From assembly GCA_905221605.1 (NCBI GenBank), contig CAJNDS010002228.1, positions 392,344 to 456,343 of the forward strand: 64,000 nt of DNA. The letters run 5' to 3'. Below, piece after piece: positions 34,571 through 43,701 of the stretch. The notes under the pieces were generated by a model that had not been told where the DNA came from, did not search any database, and worked only from the letters and a program-made list of their open reading frames with translations. The DNA comes from Symbiodinium natans (taxonomy: Eukaryota; Sar; Dinophyceae; Suessiales; Symbiodiniaceae). The stretch's first letter is position 1, and every line of letters starts with the position of its first letter. The position numbers were made by a program, and so were the translations under genes.

Positions 34571-36949
34571 GACATCAAGCTCCACAACGGCAACCTCCTC
34601 GTCGTCATCCTCATCAACATCGTCTAGTTCGACTTCGACCAGTTCCAGCACAACAAGCACCATAACCATCACCACCACAAGCGTCAGCACCACAACTTCC
34701 ACAAGAACCACTTCAACAAGGACAACAGCCACTTGGACCAGCAGCACAGACACAACATATACCACAATTACTTGGACTACTTACACCTGGACTACCAGCA
34801 CATTTACAACAAGCACCAGAACGACCGTCACAACATCAAGCAGCACGACTACGTCAAGCACTACAAGCACGACAACGACAAGCACAAGTGCGACGAGCAC
34901 TAGTACAAGTAGCAGCAGCACAAGTGCCACCAGCACGACTACTTCTTCAACAAGCACGACGACAACATCCACAACCACGAGCTCAAGCAGCACGACATCC
35001 AGCACAAGCACAAGCCGCACCACCAGCAGTACCACTCAAACTTCAACCAGCCAAACAAGCAGCAGCAGCACATCCACTACGTCAACAAGCACTTCGAGGA
35101 CAACAAGCTCCAGCACAACTACTTTGAGCACCACCACCTCAAGCACAAGCAGCTCGAGCACCACCAGCTCGAGCACAAGCAGCACAAGTGCAACCAGCTC
35201 CACCACCAGCACCACGAGCACGACAAGCACCAGCATCACGAGCTCGAGCACAATTAGCTCCAGCACAACACACACGAGTTCAACCAGCTCGAGCACAACA
35301 AGCTCGAGCGCGAGCAGTACGAGCACAGCCAGCTCCAGCGCAACCAGCTCGAGCACGCGCAGCACGAGCACGACCGAATCCAGCACGACCAGTTTCAGCA
35401 GAAGCAGCACGAGCACAACCAGCAATAGCGCGACATCTTCGAGCACGATCACCTCAAGCACAAGCAGCTTGAGCACGACAAGCACACGAACAAGCACCAC
35501 GAGCCTCACCAGCACGATCACAAGTAGCACAAGCAGGTCGACCTCAACAAGCTCCAGCACAGTGAGCTCTAGCACAACAAGGTCTAGCACAAGCAGCTCG
35601 ATAACATCTAGCTCCAGCATAAGCAGCTCGACCACCAGCAGTACCAGCACAAGAAGCTCGAGCACAAGCATCACCAGCACGACCAGCTCCAGCACAACCG
35701 ACTCCAGCACAACCATCTCGAGCACAACCGGTACAAGTACAGTCACTATAACCACAACAAGCAGCACTGATTTCACGACGACGACGATTACAAGCACACG
35801 CAGCTCGACCAGCTCGAGCGCGAGCAGTACGAGCACAGCCAGCTCCAGCGCAACCAGCTCGAGCACGCGCAGCACGAGCACGACCGAATCCAGCACGACC
35901 AGTTTCAGCAGAAGCAGCACGAGCACAACCAGCAATAGCGCGACATCTTCGAGCACGATCACCTCAAGCACAAGCAGCTTGAGCACGACAAGCACACGAA
36001 CAAGCACCACGAGCCCAACCAGTACAACCACAACAAGTTCTAGCAGCAAAAGCGCAACGACCAGCACCTCGAGCACAAGCAGCACGAGCACCAACACCGC
36101 GAGCACGACCGTCTCGAGCAGCACCAGTTCGAGCACAACTAGCGGGAGCACAACGAGCTCCAGCACAACCAGTACGAGCACAGGCAGCTCCAGTTCGATC
36201 AGCTCCAGCACAACGATCTCGAGCACAGGCAGCACGAGCTCGACAAGCTCTAGCACTACCAGCACGAGCCCGACCAGCACCAGCACAAGCTTCTCGAGCA
36301 CAAGCAGCACTGGCACAAGCAGCTCGAGCACAAGCAGCACGAGCAAAACCAGCTCCAGCACAACCGGCACGAGCACAAGTAGCACGAGCACGACGAGCTC
36401 TAGGACTACCAGCACAAGCGCAAGCAGCTCGAGCACGACCAGCTCCAGCACAACAAGCTCGAGCACAAGCAGCTCGTACACAACAAGCACAAGCACAACA
36501 ACAAGCAGCTCGACCACAAGCGGCTCGACCTCAACGATCTCCAGCACAACGACCTTTAGCACAACGAGCTCAAGCACCAGCAGCTCCAGCACGAGCAGCA
36601 CCAACACAAGAAGCTCCAGCACAAGCAGCACCAGCACGACCAGCTCCAGCACAACCGACTCCAGCACAACCATCTCGAGCACAAGCAGTTTAACGACGAG
36701 CTCCACGAGCACGAGCAGCACCAGCAGGACGACGACCAGCAGCTCGAGCGCAAGCAGCTCGAGCACCAGCACATCTTCGTCCACAAGCACGGCTTCGAGT
36801 TCCTCCGGCACTACATCCAGCACGACAAGCACAACCAGTGCATCGACCACAAGTACAACGATGTCGACGAGCTCCTCAACATCTACATCTACCCGAAGTT
36901 CAACCACGTCGACATCAACAAGCACGACAACAAGCAGGAGCATCGTCAG
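34571..36949 (+). CDS. Giant Ser/Thr-rich exon 7 with internal duplication
   Basis: About 790 codons between TTCAG|G and AG|GTTCAG (a GTGAGC a few bases on is an alternative donor). Nearly pure Ser/Thr with sparse Arg, Ile, Leu and Gly, preceded by TATWTSSTDTTYTTITWTTY, an aromatic-containing stretch near 34,730-34,790. A 205-bp block, 35,301-35,505, recurs without change at 35,811-36,015. A GACTCCAGCACAACC-type block also recurs near 35,690 and 36,650. Repeat slippage and unequal exchange probably change its length between strains. Confidence 0.72.
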
Positions 36950-37107
36950 GTTCAGCGGTGAGCGCCACTTTCAGCTTCCCGCATGTTTCGCCTAGCATGC
37001 TGTAGCCGTCGCCTTGCACGAGACCCTAGATGGAGCAGGTGCAAATCTTCGGAACACGCGAGAACCCTGCAAGGCTCCACTGCACGCATGGCACACCCTG
37101 CTGTCAG

Positions 37108-37179
37108 GACTTCAACGACGAGCAGGACCTCCACAACGACGACCAAGACCAGGAGCTTGGACTCAGAGCGAGGGCAGAT
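37108..37179 (+). CDS. Ser/Thr-rich exon 8
   Basis: 72 bases: GTCAG|G, then TSTTSRTSTTTTKTRSLDSE and on to a GC-type donor AT|GCAAGC. Phase 2 on both sides. The residues become more charged toward the end, which may mark the edge of the stalk. Confidence 0.62.
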
Positions 37180-37266
37180 GCAAGCAGTGTGGCATGGATT
37201 GGGGGAGCTGTGGGCTTTCGGATGCTTTCTGGCATGTGACCGTCTGCAGGTTGTTTCTTTTCTTCA

Positions 37267-37378
37267 GGACCAGCACCTCCGTGACCCGGAGCGAAACCTC
37301 CACCACCAGCACAACGACGCCTTCAATACAATGCCGAAGCCTCGGACCCGTCGACCGAATGAAGGAGAGTGTGTATGA
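37267..37378 (+). CDS. Ser/Thr-rich exon 9 (3' edge unclear)
   Basis: Pyrimidine-rich acceptor CTTCAG|G, then TSVTRSETSTTSTTTPSIQ followed by CRSLGPVDRMKESVYDLK and a stop at 37,386. It either ends the protein here or splices on earlier (for example AT|GAAGGA at about 37,358, a phase-2 GA donor). Which of these holds decides whether the gene continues to the Ser/Thr exons at 49.9 kb. Confidence 0.5.
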
Positions 37379-37654
37379 TCTTAAGTGATTTTTGTTGGGC
37401 CAGGTCGGCTCTTCTTCGGCGGTGTACCCGTGCGTGCTGCAGATGCAGCCTTCGCACCCGCTGAGGCTGCAGCCCAAAACTCCCTTTCTGAGAGCATCAT
37501 ATATGATTCTGCCCAAATTATTGCGATGGAAACGATGGAAAAAATGAAATTAAGAACATTAGCGACGCAACGACGGAAAATGAATAGCAGGAAATAAGCC
37601 TGACAAGCACATACCCTGAACCCTAAACCTCGAAGCGTCCTTGAAGGGGGGTGT

Positions 37655-37812
37655 TGGAGGGGTGGGGGGGAACTAGCCGCAACTTGGAATTAGCAATTTT
37701 TGGGGTTTGGGGAGTGTGGGGGTAGGGGGGGAGGGTAGGGGGGGGGAGGGGGGAGGGTTGGGGGGGGGAGGGTTGGGGGGGGGGGGGTTGGGGGGGGGGG
37801 GGGGGGGGCAGG
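37655..37812. repeat. G-rich tract
   Basis: About 160 bp dominated by runs of 5 to 14 G separated by A, T or TT, so G-quadruplex formation on the plus strand is likely. Confidence 0.9.
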
Positions 37813-37907
37813 GGGGCGAAGGGGGGTTCAATTTTGGGTTTGGGGAGCGGGGAGCGAATTGGTGAATTAGCGACAAATTCGCGAATTCCATTTGTAGGGG
37901 GTTCGGA

Positions 37908-38691
37908 CGAATTAGCGGCTAATTCGTTTGTGGTTGTGTACAATTGTTTGGGTTGGGGCCATGTGATTCAAGGTCATTAGGCAGTGTGCGTTAAATGTGC
38001 CACTTCCTCTGTAGCGACACGGGCAAGGCGTTGACTTCAGAATCGAAGGTTCGCGTTTCGAATCCCCCTCCCAATCCCCTCCCAAAAACGCGAATTAGCT
38101 CGCTCGCGCATTAGCGGCTACTTAGCAAATTCCTGCGTGAACCCGCCTGTGTTCAGGGGTGTTGGAGCAAGCGGCGGTCCAAGTGGGGCGGGGGAGTGAA
38201 CCGAACGAATTAGCAGCTAATTCGTTTGGTTTGAGTTTAGCTGGTGCTACGAGGCTAAACTGTAACCGAACGAATTAGCAACTATTTCGCTTGGTTTTGT
38301 TTTCTGCTGGTTTGGCACTACAATGAACCCAAGCTTGCCCAGCAAGCGGCGGTCGGTGGAGGCGGGGGGGGGGGGGGGGTGGGGGTGAACCGAACGAAAT
38401 AGCAGCTAATTCGCTTGGTTTGATTTTGCTGGTGCTAGGAGGCTAAACTGCGAACCGAACGAACTAGCAGCTAATTCGTTTAGAATGAATCGGCAGCTAA
38501 TTCGCTTGGGTGGCTCATTCGCTTGGGGGTTGAGTTTGCCGGGGGGGGGGGGGGGGGGGGTGGTGGGGTGAACCGAATGAAATAGCAGCTAATTCGCTTG
38601 GTTTGATTTTGCTGGTGCTAGGAGGCTAAACTGCGAACCGAACGAAGTAGCAGCTACTTCGTTTAGAATGAATCGGCAGCTAATTCGCTTG
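37908..38691. repeat. Palindromic 19-mer family (CGAATTAGC-N-GCTAATTCG)
   Basis: Copies lie at 37,908-37,926, 38,206-38,224, 38,271-38,289, 38,395-38,413, 38,460-38,478, 38,486-38,504, 38,578-38,596, 38,643-38,661 and about 38,669-38,687. Two of the first copies are perfect nine-base arms around one base. Others have one or two mismatches. The copy at 38,643 is again perfect, with GAAGTAGC paired to GCTACTTC, so both arms changed. Confidence 0.88.
38008..38068 (+). ncRNA. tRNA-Arg-like sequence, probably SINE- or pseudo-tRNA-derived
   Basis: From GTAGCGACACGGGCAAGGCG through TTGACTTCAGAATC to a B-box-like GTTTCGAATCC. The AAGGCG, TGACTTC and GAATCC blocks follow the order of eukaryotic tRNA-Arg. 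The anticodon stem pairs poorly and no clear acceptor stem closes, so it is unlikely to be a working tRNA. A tRNA-derived short interspersed element with pol III boxes fits better. Confidence 0.4.
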
Positions 38692-38723
38692 GGTGGCTCA
38701 TTCGCTTGGGGGTTGAGTTTCCT
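38168..38723. repeat. Three tandem units of 175-183 bp
   Basis: Unit 1 starts near 38,168 (CAAGCGGCGGTC), unit 2 near 38,343 and unit 3 near 38,546. Units 2 and 3 are offset by exactly 183 bp over most of their length and each contain a poly-G run, three palindromes and GGTGCTAGGAGGCTAAACTG. Unit 1 is more diverged. Confidence 0.85.
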
Positions 38724-38886
38724 GCCTGTTGTTCTTTTGGTGTGCGACGGAACCAAATTAGCGAGATTTAGCTGCGACGCAAAAGCAGAATAAAGGTATC
38801 GGGCTTAGATTTAGCGACGACGGAAAATCCAAAACAATTAGTGTGAATTATTATAAATTGTGCAGATGATTGAGATGCTGTCAAGA

Positions 38887-38933
38887 GCCCTAAACCCTAG
38901 ACCCTAAACCCTAAACCCTAAACCCTAAACCCT
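38887..38933. repeat. Interstitial telomere-type tract (CCCTAAA)n
   Basis: Six to seven units, one changed to CCCTAGA. It lies 150 bp upstream of the spliced-leader sequence. Confidence 0.93.
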
Positions 38934-39061
38934 GTTGGATGTCGATACTGTGACATCAACATCAAGACTAGACCCACGACAGCTGTCACTCTCCAGGAGC
39001 CGAGGCATCCCCCAAGACTGGCCCTGGTTTTCTGGTGAGGTTTTATCAGTTCTTCACAGTT

Positions 39062-39084
39062 CCCTAAACCCTAAACCCTAAACC
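39062..39084. repeat. CCCTAAA tract abutting the spliced leader
   Basis: Three CCCTAAA units run without spacer into the DinoSL sequence. Confidence 0.93.
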
Positions 39085-39105
39085 CCGTAGCCATTTTGGC
39101 TCAAG
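39085..39105 (+). other. Dinoflagellate spliced leader (DinoSL) sequence
   Basis: Positions 39,085-39,105 match the last 21 bases of the conserved 22-base DinoSL, including CCGTAGCC, ATTTTGG and CTCAAG. Base 39,084 is C where the family has A, T or G. In dinoflagellates this leader is added to mRNA by trans-splicing, so finding it in genomic DNA in front of a gene usually marks retroposition of a mature mRNA. The next bases are GTACTCC, so an SL RNA gene or pseudogene (exon followed by a GT donor) is the main alternative. Confidence 0.88.
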
Positions 39106-39197
39106 GTACTCCAATCAGCAATAGCGCACGACATTTGTGGTAGAACAATCACTGCGGTCCACGCAATCAAGTTCCACCACGGAGACTCTGAGCCAAG

Positions 39198-39979
39198 ATG
39201 GACACGGCACAGACGATCCACGATACCATGAAAGCAGCATGCGAACCCGCGCTCATAGCGTCCCGACTCGGATGCATCATGAGCGATCTCAAAACTCATC
39301 GCCGCGTGCAGCGAGCGTTCCCCGACGACAGGGAGCTCGAGACGGTGCTCTTGGAGCTGAATATGCCCCTCATTTACTACATGGCAGAGGAGGTGGTGGA
39401 CGAGGACCGCCTCTTCCAGATTGCCGGAGAGTATGGGGACAAGGAAGCTTTCGGAGAGTTGACGTTGGAAGCACTGCGGATGGGCCAGTTCAGCCCAGAA
39501 TGCACATCACCATACTGGAGGGGAGCAGCGGTTCTCCTTCATGGTTGCAACTCTTGGTCGACTTTGTTCGGTGGAGCCAAAGTGGAGCACTACCGCAGGT
39601 TGACTTCAACGGCGGGTTGGAAGGAGCTGGGTGGGCTTCTTTCAGACACGTGGCCGACGGTACTGGCTCTTTTGCCTACGGTGCCGACCACGAAGAACCC
39701 CACGGGGAAACGGAAACTGTACGGGCTTACGACCAGGGCATGGATGACCTTGAGGAATATGGCAGCACGTGCCGAAACCTTATCGGAAGCGCCATCCGCG
39801 GACTTGGAGAACTCACCGTCTGTTCTCAATGCTTTCGGCACAGTCTGCATGCCTGCACATCCCTTTTATGGGATCCGGTCAGACGAAGATGTGAGGAGGC
39901 AGCTGGTGCTCTGGAAGCACGAGCCAGCCAAGGTGATGATGCACGCGCACATCGAACTCATGCCTTCGGACCTGTTGAA
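39198..39979 (+). CDS. Endogenous RNA-virus-like gene, exon 1 (N-terminal region)
   Basis: The ATG at 39,198 is the first in this frame after the spliced leader, 92 bases downstream. It encodes 260 residues with ordinary composition (for example LNMPLIYYMAEEVVDEDRLF) plus two bases. I recognise no domain. By position it would be the N-terminal part of a viral replicase. The frame meets a stop at 39,981, but a strong GTGAGT donor begins at 39,980, and joining to 40,158 restores an open frame. The 356-codon frame running through the same bases (39,137-40,207) is mostly a shadow. Confidence 0.6.
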
Positions 39980-40157
39980 GTGAGTACCCCGTCCCTTGTC
40001 GAGGCAATGCACTCCTTCCTTGACTGGGTTGAAACCGTTGGAGTGGCCGTAGTTGACACTACTTTCATAGTAGCCGACCTAGTCGCCATGCACGCAACAG
40101 GTGTAATTCATGTAGTTTATTTGAGTGCCGCCTGGTGTACTATTTTATCTTATTTAG
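39980..40157 (+). other. Putative spliceosomal intron 1 in the virus-like gene
   Basis: 178 bases, GTGAGT donor and a T-rich acceptor (TTATCTTATTTAG|G). Phase 2: exon 1 leaves AA and exon 2 supplies G. The alternative is read-through in another frame, which would add a hydrophobic segment (FIVADLVAMHATGVIHVVYL) by two frameshifts. Confidence 0.55.
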
Positions 40158-42552
40158 GCACAGGAATTCCCCAACCGGGGATGCTTCTTTCGGTATCCGA
40201 CGTCTGATTTGGGATGCCGGGTGCTTTACATTTCATGTGCTTTCCCAATGGGAAATTGCAGCCAGACTGTCGAGTCGCTCTCAGATAGGTGAACTGATGG
40301 CAGCCCGTCAAGGCGGGATCTGTCATTACTGTCTCCCGACGGGGTTCACCTACGTTCCGTATGAGAACGAAGAGCGATTTGTGCAGGCACATGCATTTGC
40401 TCATAGATGCACGAGATGCACCATCCGCCATTTTGTTGTCGGAGACAGGCCCATCTACAAAGAGGAAAAGTATCACCACAAACTCTTGCATAGGGCACAA
40501 CATGTTGTGTGCTCTGATCGCGAGAAGGCACGTCGGATGCTAGCGAACATCAATCTTACGCATTCCTCTCTGGTGGACGACCCTGAGCTCGACAAGCAAT
40601 ACAGCTATCAGGCTTACTTAGCCCATGCTGTACGAGCGGAGTTAATGACACTCGGGGGTGACGTTCGTTTTGTCACCTACACCCCAACCGGTCTTAGTGT
40701 GACCGGGCCGCCAGCGGCGCCTCAGGCCGGTGCGCCGGCCTCCTCCACGACTGCGGACGCGGTGGAGTTGTCAAAACCATCGGGAAGCTCCGATCCCGGT
40801 GAGGCATCAAGGTTCATAGAACCAGGGGCGCCGCTAGTCCCACACACTACAGCTGACCCCGGGAAACCCATGCAGGGTGTCCGGGTAATAGTTGACTGGG
40901 ACAAAGTTGACCTGCGAAAGGATATGGGTCGCAAAACAGAAGCCTTGGCTGCTTTAGAGAGCGAGGCGAAGTTGTGCATCATTGACGATGCCCTCTTAGA
41001 ACAACACGGCGTTACAGCCAAGGCAAGGGTGTCCATGCCTGGGGTGACTGAAGTGGACATGCGGTCCATCTTCGTAGCCACCAACACCCACGACAATGTC
41101 TTGGCAGGCATAGGTAACCGACACTATGCCGAAAAGTATGCCGAGGTAGAGTATGGCAAAGTTCACATTAAGAACCAAATTGGGAATCCATGGGAGATCA
41201 TCAGGAGATGCTTATACGCTGTTGTCGAAGAAGTAGTGCCGACGATCATGAACATAATTGAGTCAGAAATACGGCGTATCGATGCATCCTGTATGGAGAT
41301 CCCTCCCAGCGAAATCGTGTCGGAGCTCCATGGCAAAACATTGTTCCCGCTACACAAAAGCATTGCGGACATAGCGCCTAGTAGTTTCACAGAACAGATG
41401 GTTCGAGACAATTTCGAAGCCACGTCAGGGTGCGAGATGCCGAAAGCACCAGTGGTTAAGGGATTCGTCAAGCCCAACGAGACGTTGGGCAAAGTGAAGC
41501 CAAGACTCATCCAACATGCAGGGCCTAAGGGCTCTGCAATGACCGCACTCATGAACAAAACTATTGAGGAGTGCTTTTTCCGACTGCCTTATTTTGTTCT
41601 GAGGAGCATAAAAGGCACAGACAACACAGGCGTATGCGAAAGGATCAGGGCATTTCATGCTGAGTATTCATCCGGAGGATTCGCTTCCACAGATTTTGGA
41701 AGTTTTGACTCCTCAGTGACGGATAAATGCACAGCAGACCCCAAGAAACCGGGCATACGCAGGATAGTCGAAGAAGCGCTCATGAACTCAGTAGCTCAAA
41801 AGTTTCCAGACTCTGCCGACTACAAAAACTCGGCAAAAACAAGGTGGAAAAGAAAGACGTTGTGCTCTTCGACACAATCACCTTGTTGACGGAAATCATG
41901 ATTCGCTACTCAGGCGACAGTCTGACGTCCGTGGGCAATTATGTGATCAGTTGGTTCATGGACCGGACCATCGATTACATTGCTGAGGCGATTTTCATGA
42001 TCTGGGATTGGCGGGGGGAAACGCTTGAGGAGGTCGCGGAGAGCCTACCCACTATGCTTGAGGATCAAACATACATTAAGCAGATCATCGAGTATGTGAC
42101 GTGGAAGGCACAGTACGCAGCCAAAACCATAGTGCGTGTCTCTAAGGGGCAATCAGTCTCCAAGCCAGAGTCGGAATTTATCAATGGCGAGGGAGACGAC
42201 CGGCTCAAGGGGTATAAATGGTCTTTTATTCAGAAGTTCCAAACTCGTGATATGAACGGCAAGTCTTGCCGTAAAGTCTTGGGTGTGGTGACAGCCATCC
42301 TATACACCATCAGTGGGATGAGTTTGGAACCCCAAGACAGAACTGGCCGGGTCAGTGCGGAAAAATTGATTGACCCGACAGCCAGAATGGAGTTCACGAG
42401 TAGAATTTTCGTACCCCTTGATGACGGAAAAGTGATGCGCAGCTTTCCAAGCTCCGCAAGACATTCTCGGCAGCGACAGTGACGTTCAACGTCACAGACC
42501 CATTCGATCTTCAAAGCTGCCGCAACAAAAATGCTCTCGATTATGGCTATAT
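40158..42552 (+). pseudogene. Endogenous RNA-virus-like gene, exon 2: RNA-dependent RNA polymerase, frame broken twice
   Basis: The first part carries C-x2-C (40,321-40,332) and H-x3-H-x-C-x2-C (40,390-40,419), a possible zinc knuckle, then a Pro/Ala-rich linker (about 40,700-40,860). The polymerase follows: FVKPNE and KVKPRLIQ (41,464-41,514, motif F-like), motif A TDFGSFDSS (41,689-41,715, D-x4-D), motif B SGDSLTSVGN (41,910-41,939) and motif C GEGDD (42,186-42,200). The layout fits the tombus/noda-like part of the positive-strand RNA viruses. The frame shifts by -1 between 41,824 and about 41,860, and again at about 42,438-42,445, so no continuous protein is encoded as sequenced. The enzyme would copy viral RNA at membranes. 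Confidence 0.82.
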
Positions 42553-42613
42553 GTGAGCAGTGCCCATGACAGTTCGCTTTCTATTCAATGATCTATCGCT
42601 ACTACCAGAAGAG
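42553..42613 (+). other. Putative short intron 2 in the virus-like gene
   Basis: 61 bases, GTGAGC donor at 42,553 and an AG|G acceptor at 42,612-42,614, phase 2. Removing it bypasses the stop at 42,554 and joins to the last frame. It is short for an intron, so a plain indel plus stop mutation is the alternative. Confidence 0.4.
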
Positions 42614-42926
42614 GATCGAAGATGATAGATTGATCACAGTGAAGAGGAAGTACGAGTGGTGGGAGCTGAAACTTATACATATGGTAGCGGACAACAACCT
42701 CGAGAGCACATTGAGTGCAGTGCATGCCCATCTCACGAACAGGGCCCAAGGGTACACCTCTCCTTCACTGCACCGCGGCATCTTAGATGCTTTAGCATCT
42801 GAAACGCGATTGGCCGCCAGCGAATTGGTCAACTTGATAGATGCCTTTGAAGGAGCATCAGGAGACGACCTAGGATCTGTCCAAGATCTGGTGCAGAGAT
42901 ACGTGGCAATTTTGCCACCGGTCTGA
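42614..42926 (+). CDS. Endogenous RNA-virus-like gene, exon 3 (C-terminal tail)
   Basis: About 103 residues beginning IEDDRLITVKRKYEWWELK and ending YVAILPPV before TGA at 42,924. It is helical and charged, as in C-terminal tails of viral polymerases, with no separate domain. No capsid-like frame follows before the telomere-type tract at 43,731. The stop codon lies inside a perfect hairpin. Confidence 0.55.
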
Positions 42927-42939
42927 CTTTGTCAGACCG
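42903..42939 (+). promoter_or_regulatory. Two adjacent perfect hairpins at the stop codon
   Basis: Hairpin 1: GTGGCAA (42,903-42,909) pairs with TTGCCAC (42,912-42,918). Hairpin 2: CGGTCTGAC (42,919-42,927) pairs with GTCAGACCG (42,931-42,939) around TTT and contains the TGA. No base separates them. They could be an RNA signal of the ancestral virus (3' structure, readthrough or replication element). Confidence 0.7.
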
Positions 42940-43700
42940 CACCACGATAGTAGGATAGTAAGGTTGATGACCGGGTGAAGCCAACACTCGGTTGGAGAGC
43001 CCAGGACGAGTCACCGAGCCGCTCGTCTTCCGCCTGTGGCTAACTAATGACATAGTAGCGCAACCAGCGTGCGTGAATTCCAGGACGCGCTATACTGGAG
43101 TCAGACCGGCCTTCTGATGAGCCGCGGTCTCGTTTGCCAGCGAATAGCGCGCGAAAGCCCCCTTGGTCGAAGAGGAGCGGACCTCGTAGTAGGATCAGAC
43201 TGAGGGCGGAGGGTGGAGGAATGGTGGTACGCCCCTTGAGCAAGGGCTAATCCATCGGGCAGGTAAAGCCCACCTCCTTACGCTGAGACAGGCGAATTAA
43301 CGCCCTGCGGCGGTTTGGCACCCGCTGTAGACCCTCCGGAAATGTGCTACGCCACTCCACTGTCCCACCCCTGTTTCGACAGGTATGCCGGCGTGGGCGG
43401 GGAGGTTTGACAAGCATCCTACCTTGTTAATGCAACTTGGTTTACACACCGTGGCTTTTCTCCGGCCAGACGCAGATCAAGTGTCGGGAGTTCCGGGGAT
43501 GGCTGCTTCGGAGTAAGTTCCTTGTGGTCTTGGGGGTTGTCTGGGTTTGGGGTTTAGCATGAGGAATGTATGCCATTGTTGATGCTGTTGTTGTTGGGGA
43601 GAGTGAACTCCGAAGGCTGTCTGCAGATGCTCCCGACACAGACTAGAAGCTTACTTTAACCCGAACTTAGGCGTTTGCTATGCCCGACCTCTTCCCCGTA
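42940..43700 (+). other. Non-coding region after the virus-like gene, possibly its 3' untranslated part
   Basis: No long frame. Several further self-complementary stretches occur (for example CCCTT-GAGC-AAGGG near 43,233-43,247), which fits a structured viral 3' region, but its end cannot be set. A run of nine A (43,722-43,730) directly before the CCCTAAA tract could be a poly(A) trace or part of a repeat. Confidence 0.35.
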
Positions 43701-43701
43701 T

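Noticed and set aside
35036-36943. Minus-strand frame of 635 codons, nearly all Val and Leu
   Set aside because: It is the complement of the Ser/Thr repeat. The plus frame has fitting splice sites and neighbouring exons of the same kind.
39137-40207. 356-codon plus frame overlapping the virus-like gene
   Set aside because: Most of it is a shadow of exon 1. Its hydrophobic end coincides with the proposed intron. Kept only as an alternative explanation.
41821-41830. Programmed -1 frameshift at the A run in the polymerase
   Set aside because: The heptamer is not a canonical slippery site, and a shift between motifs A and B would be very unusual. A one-base lesion is simpler.
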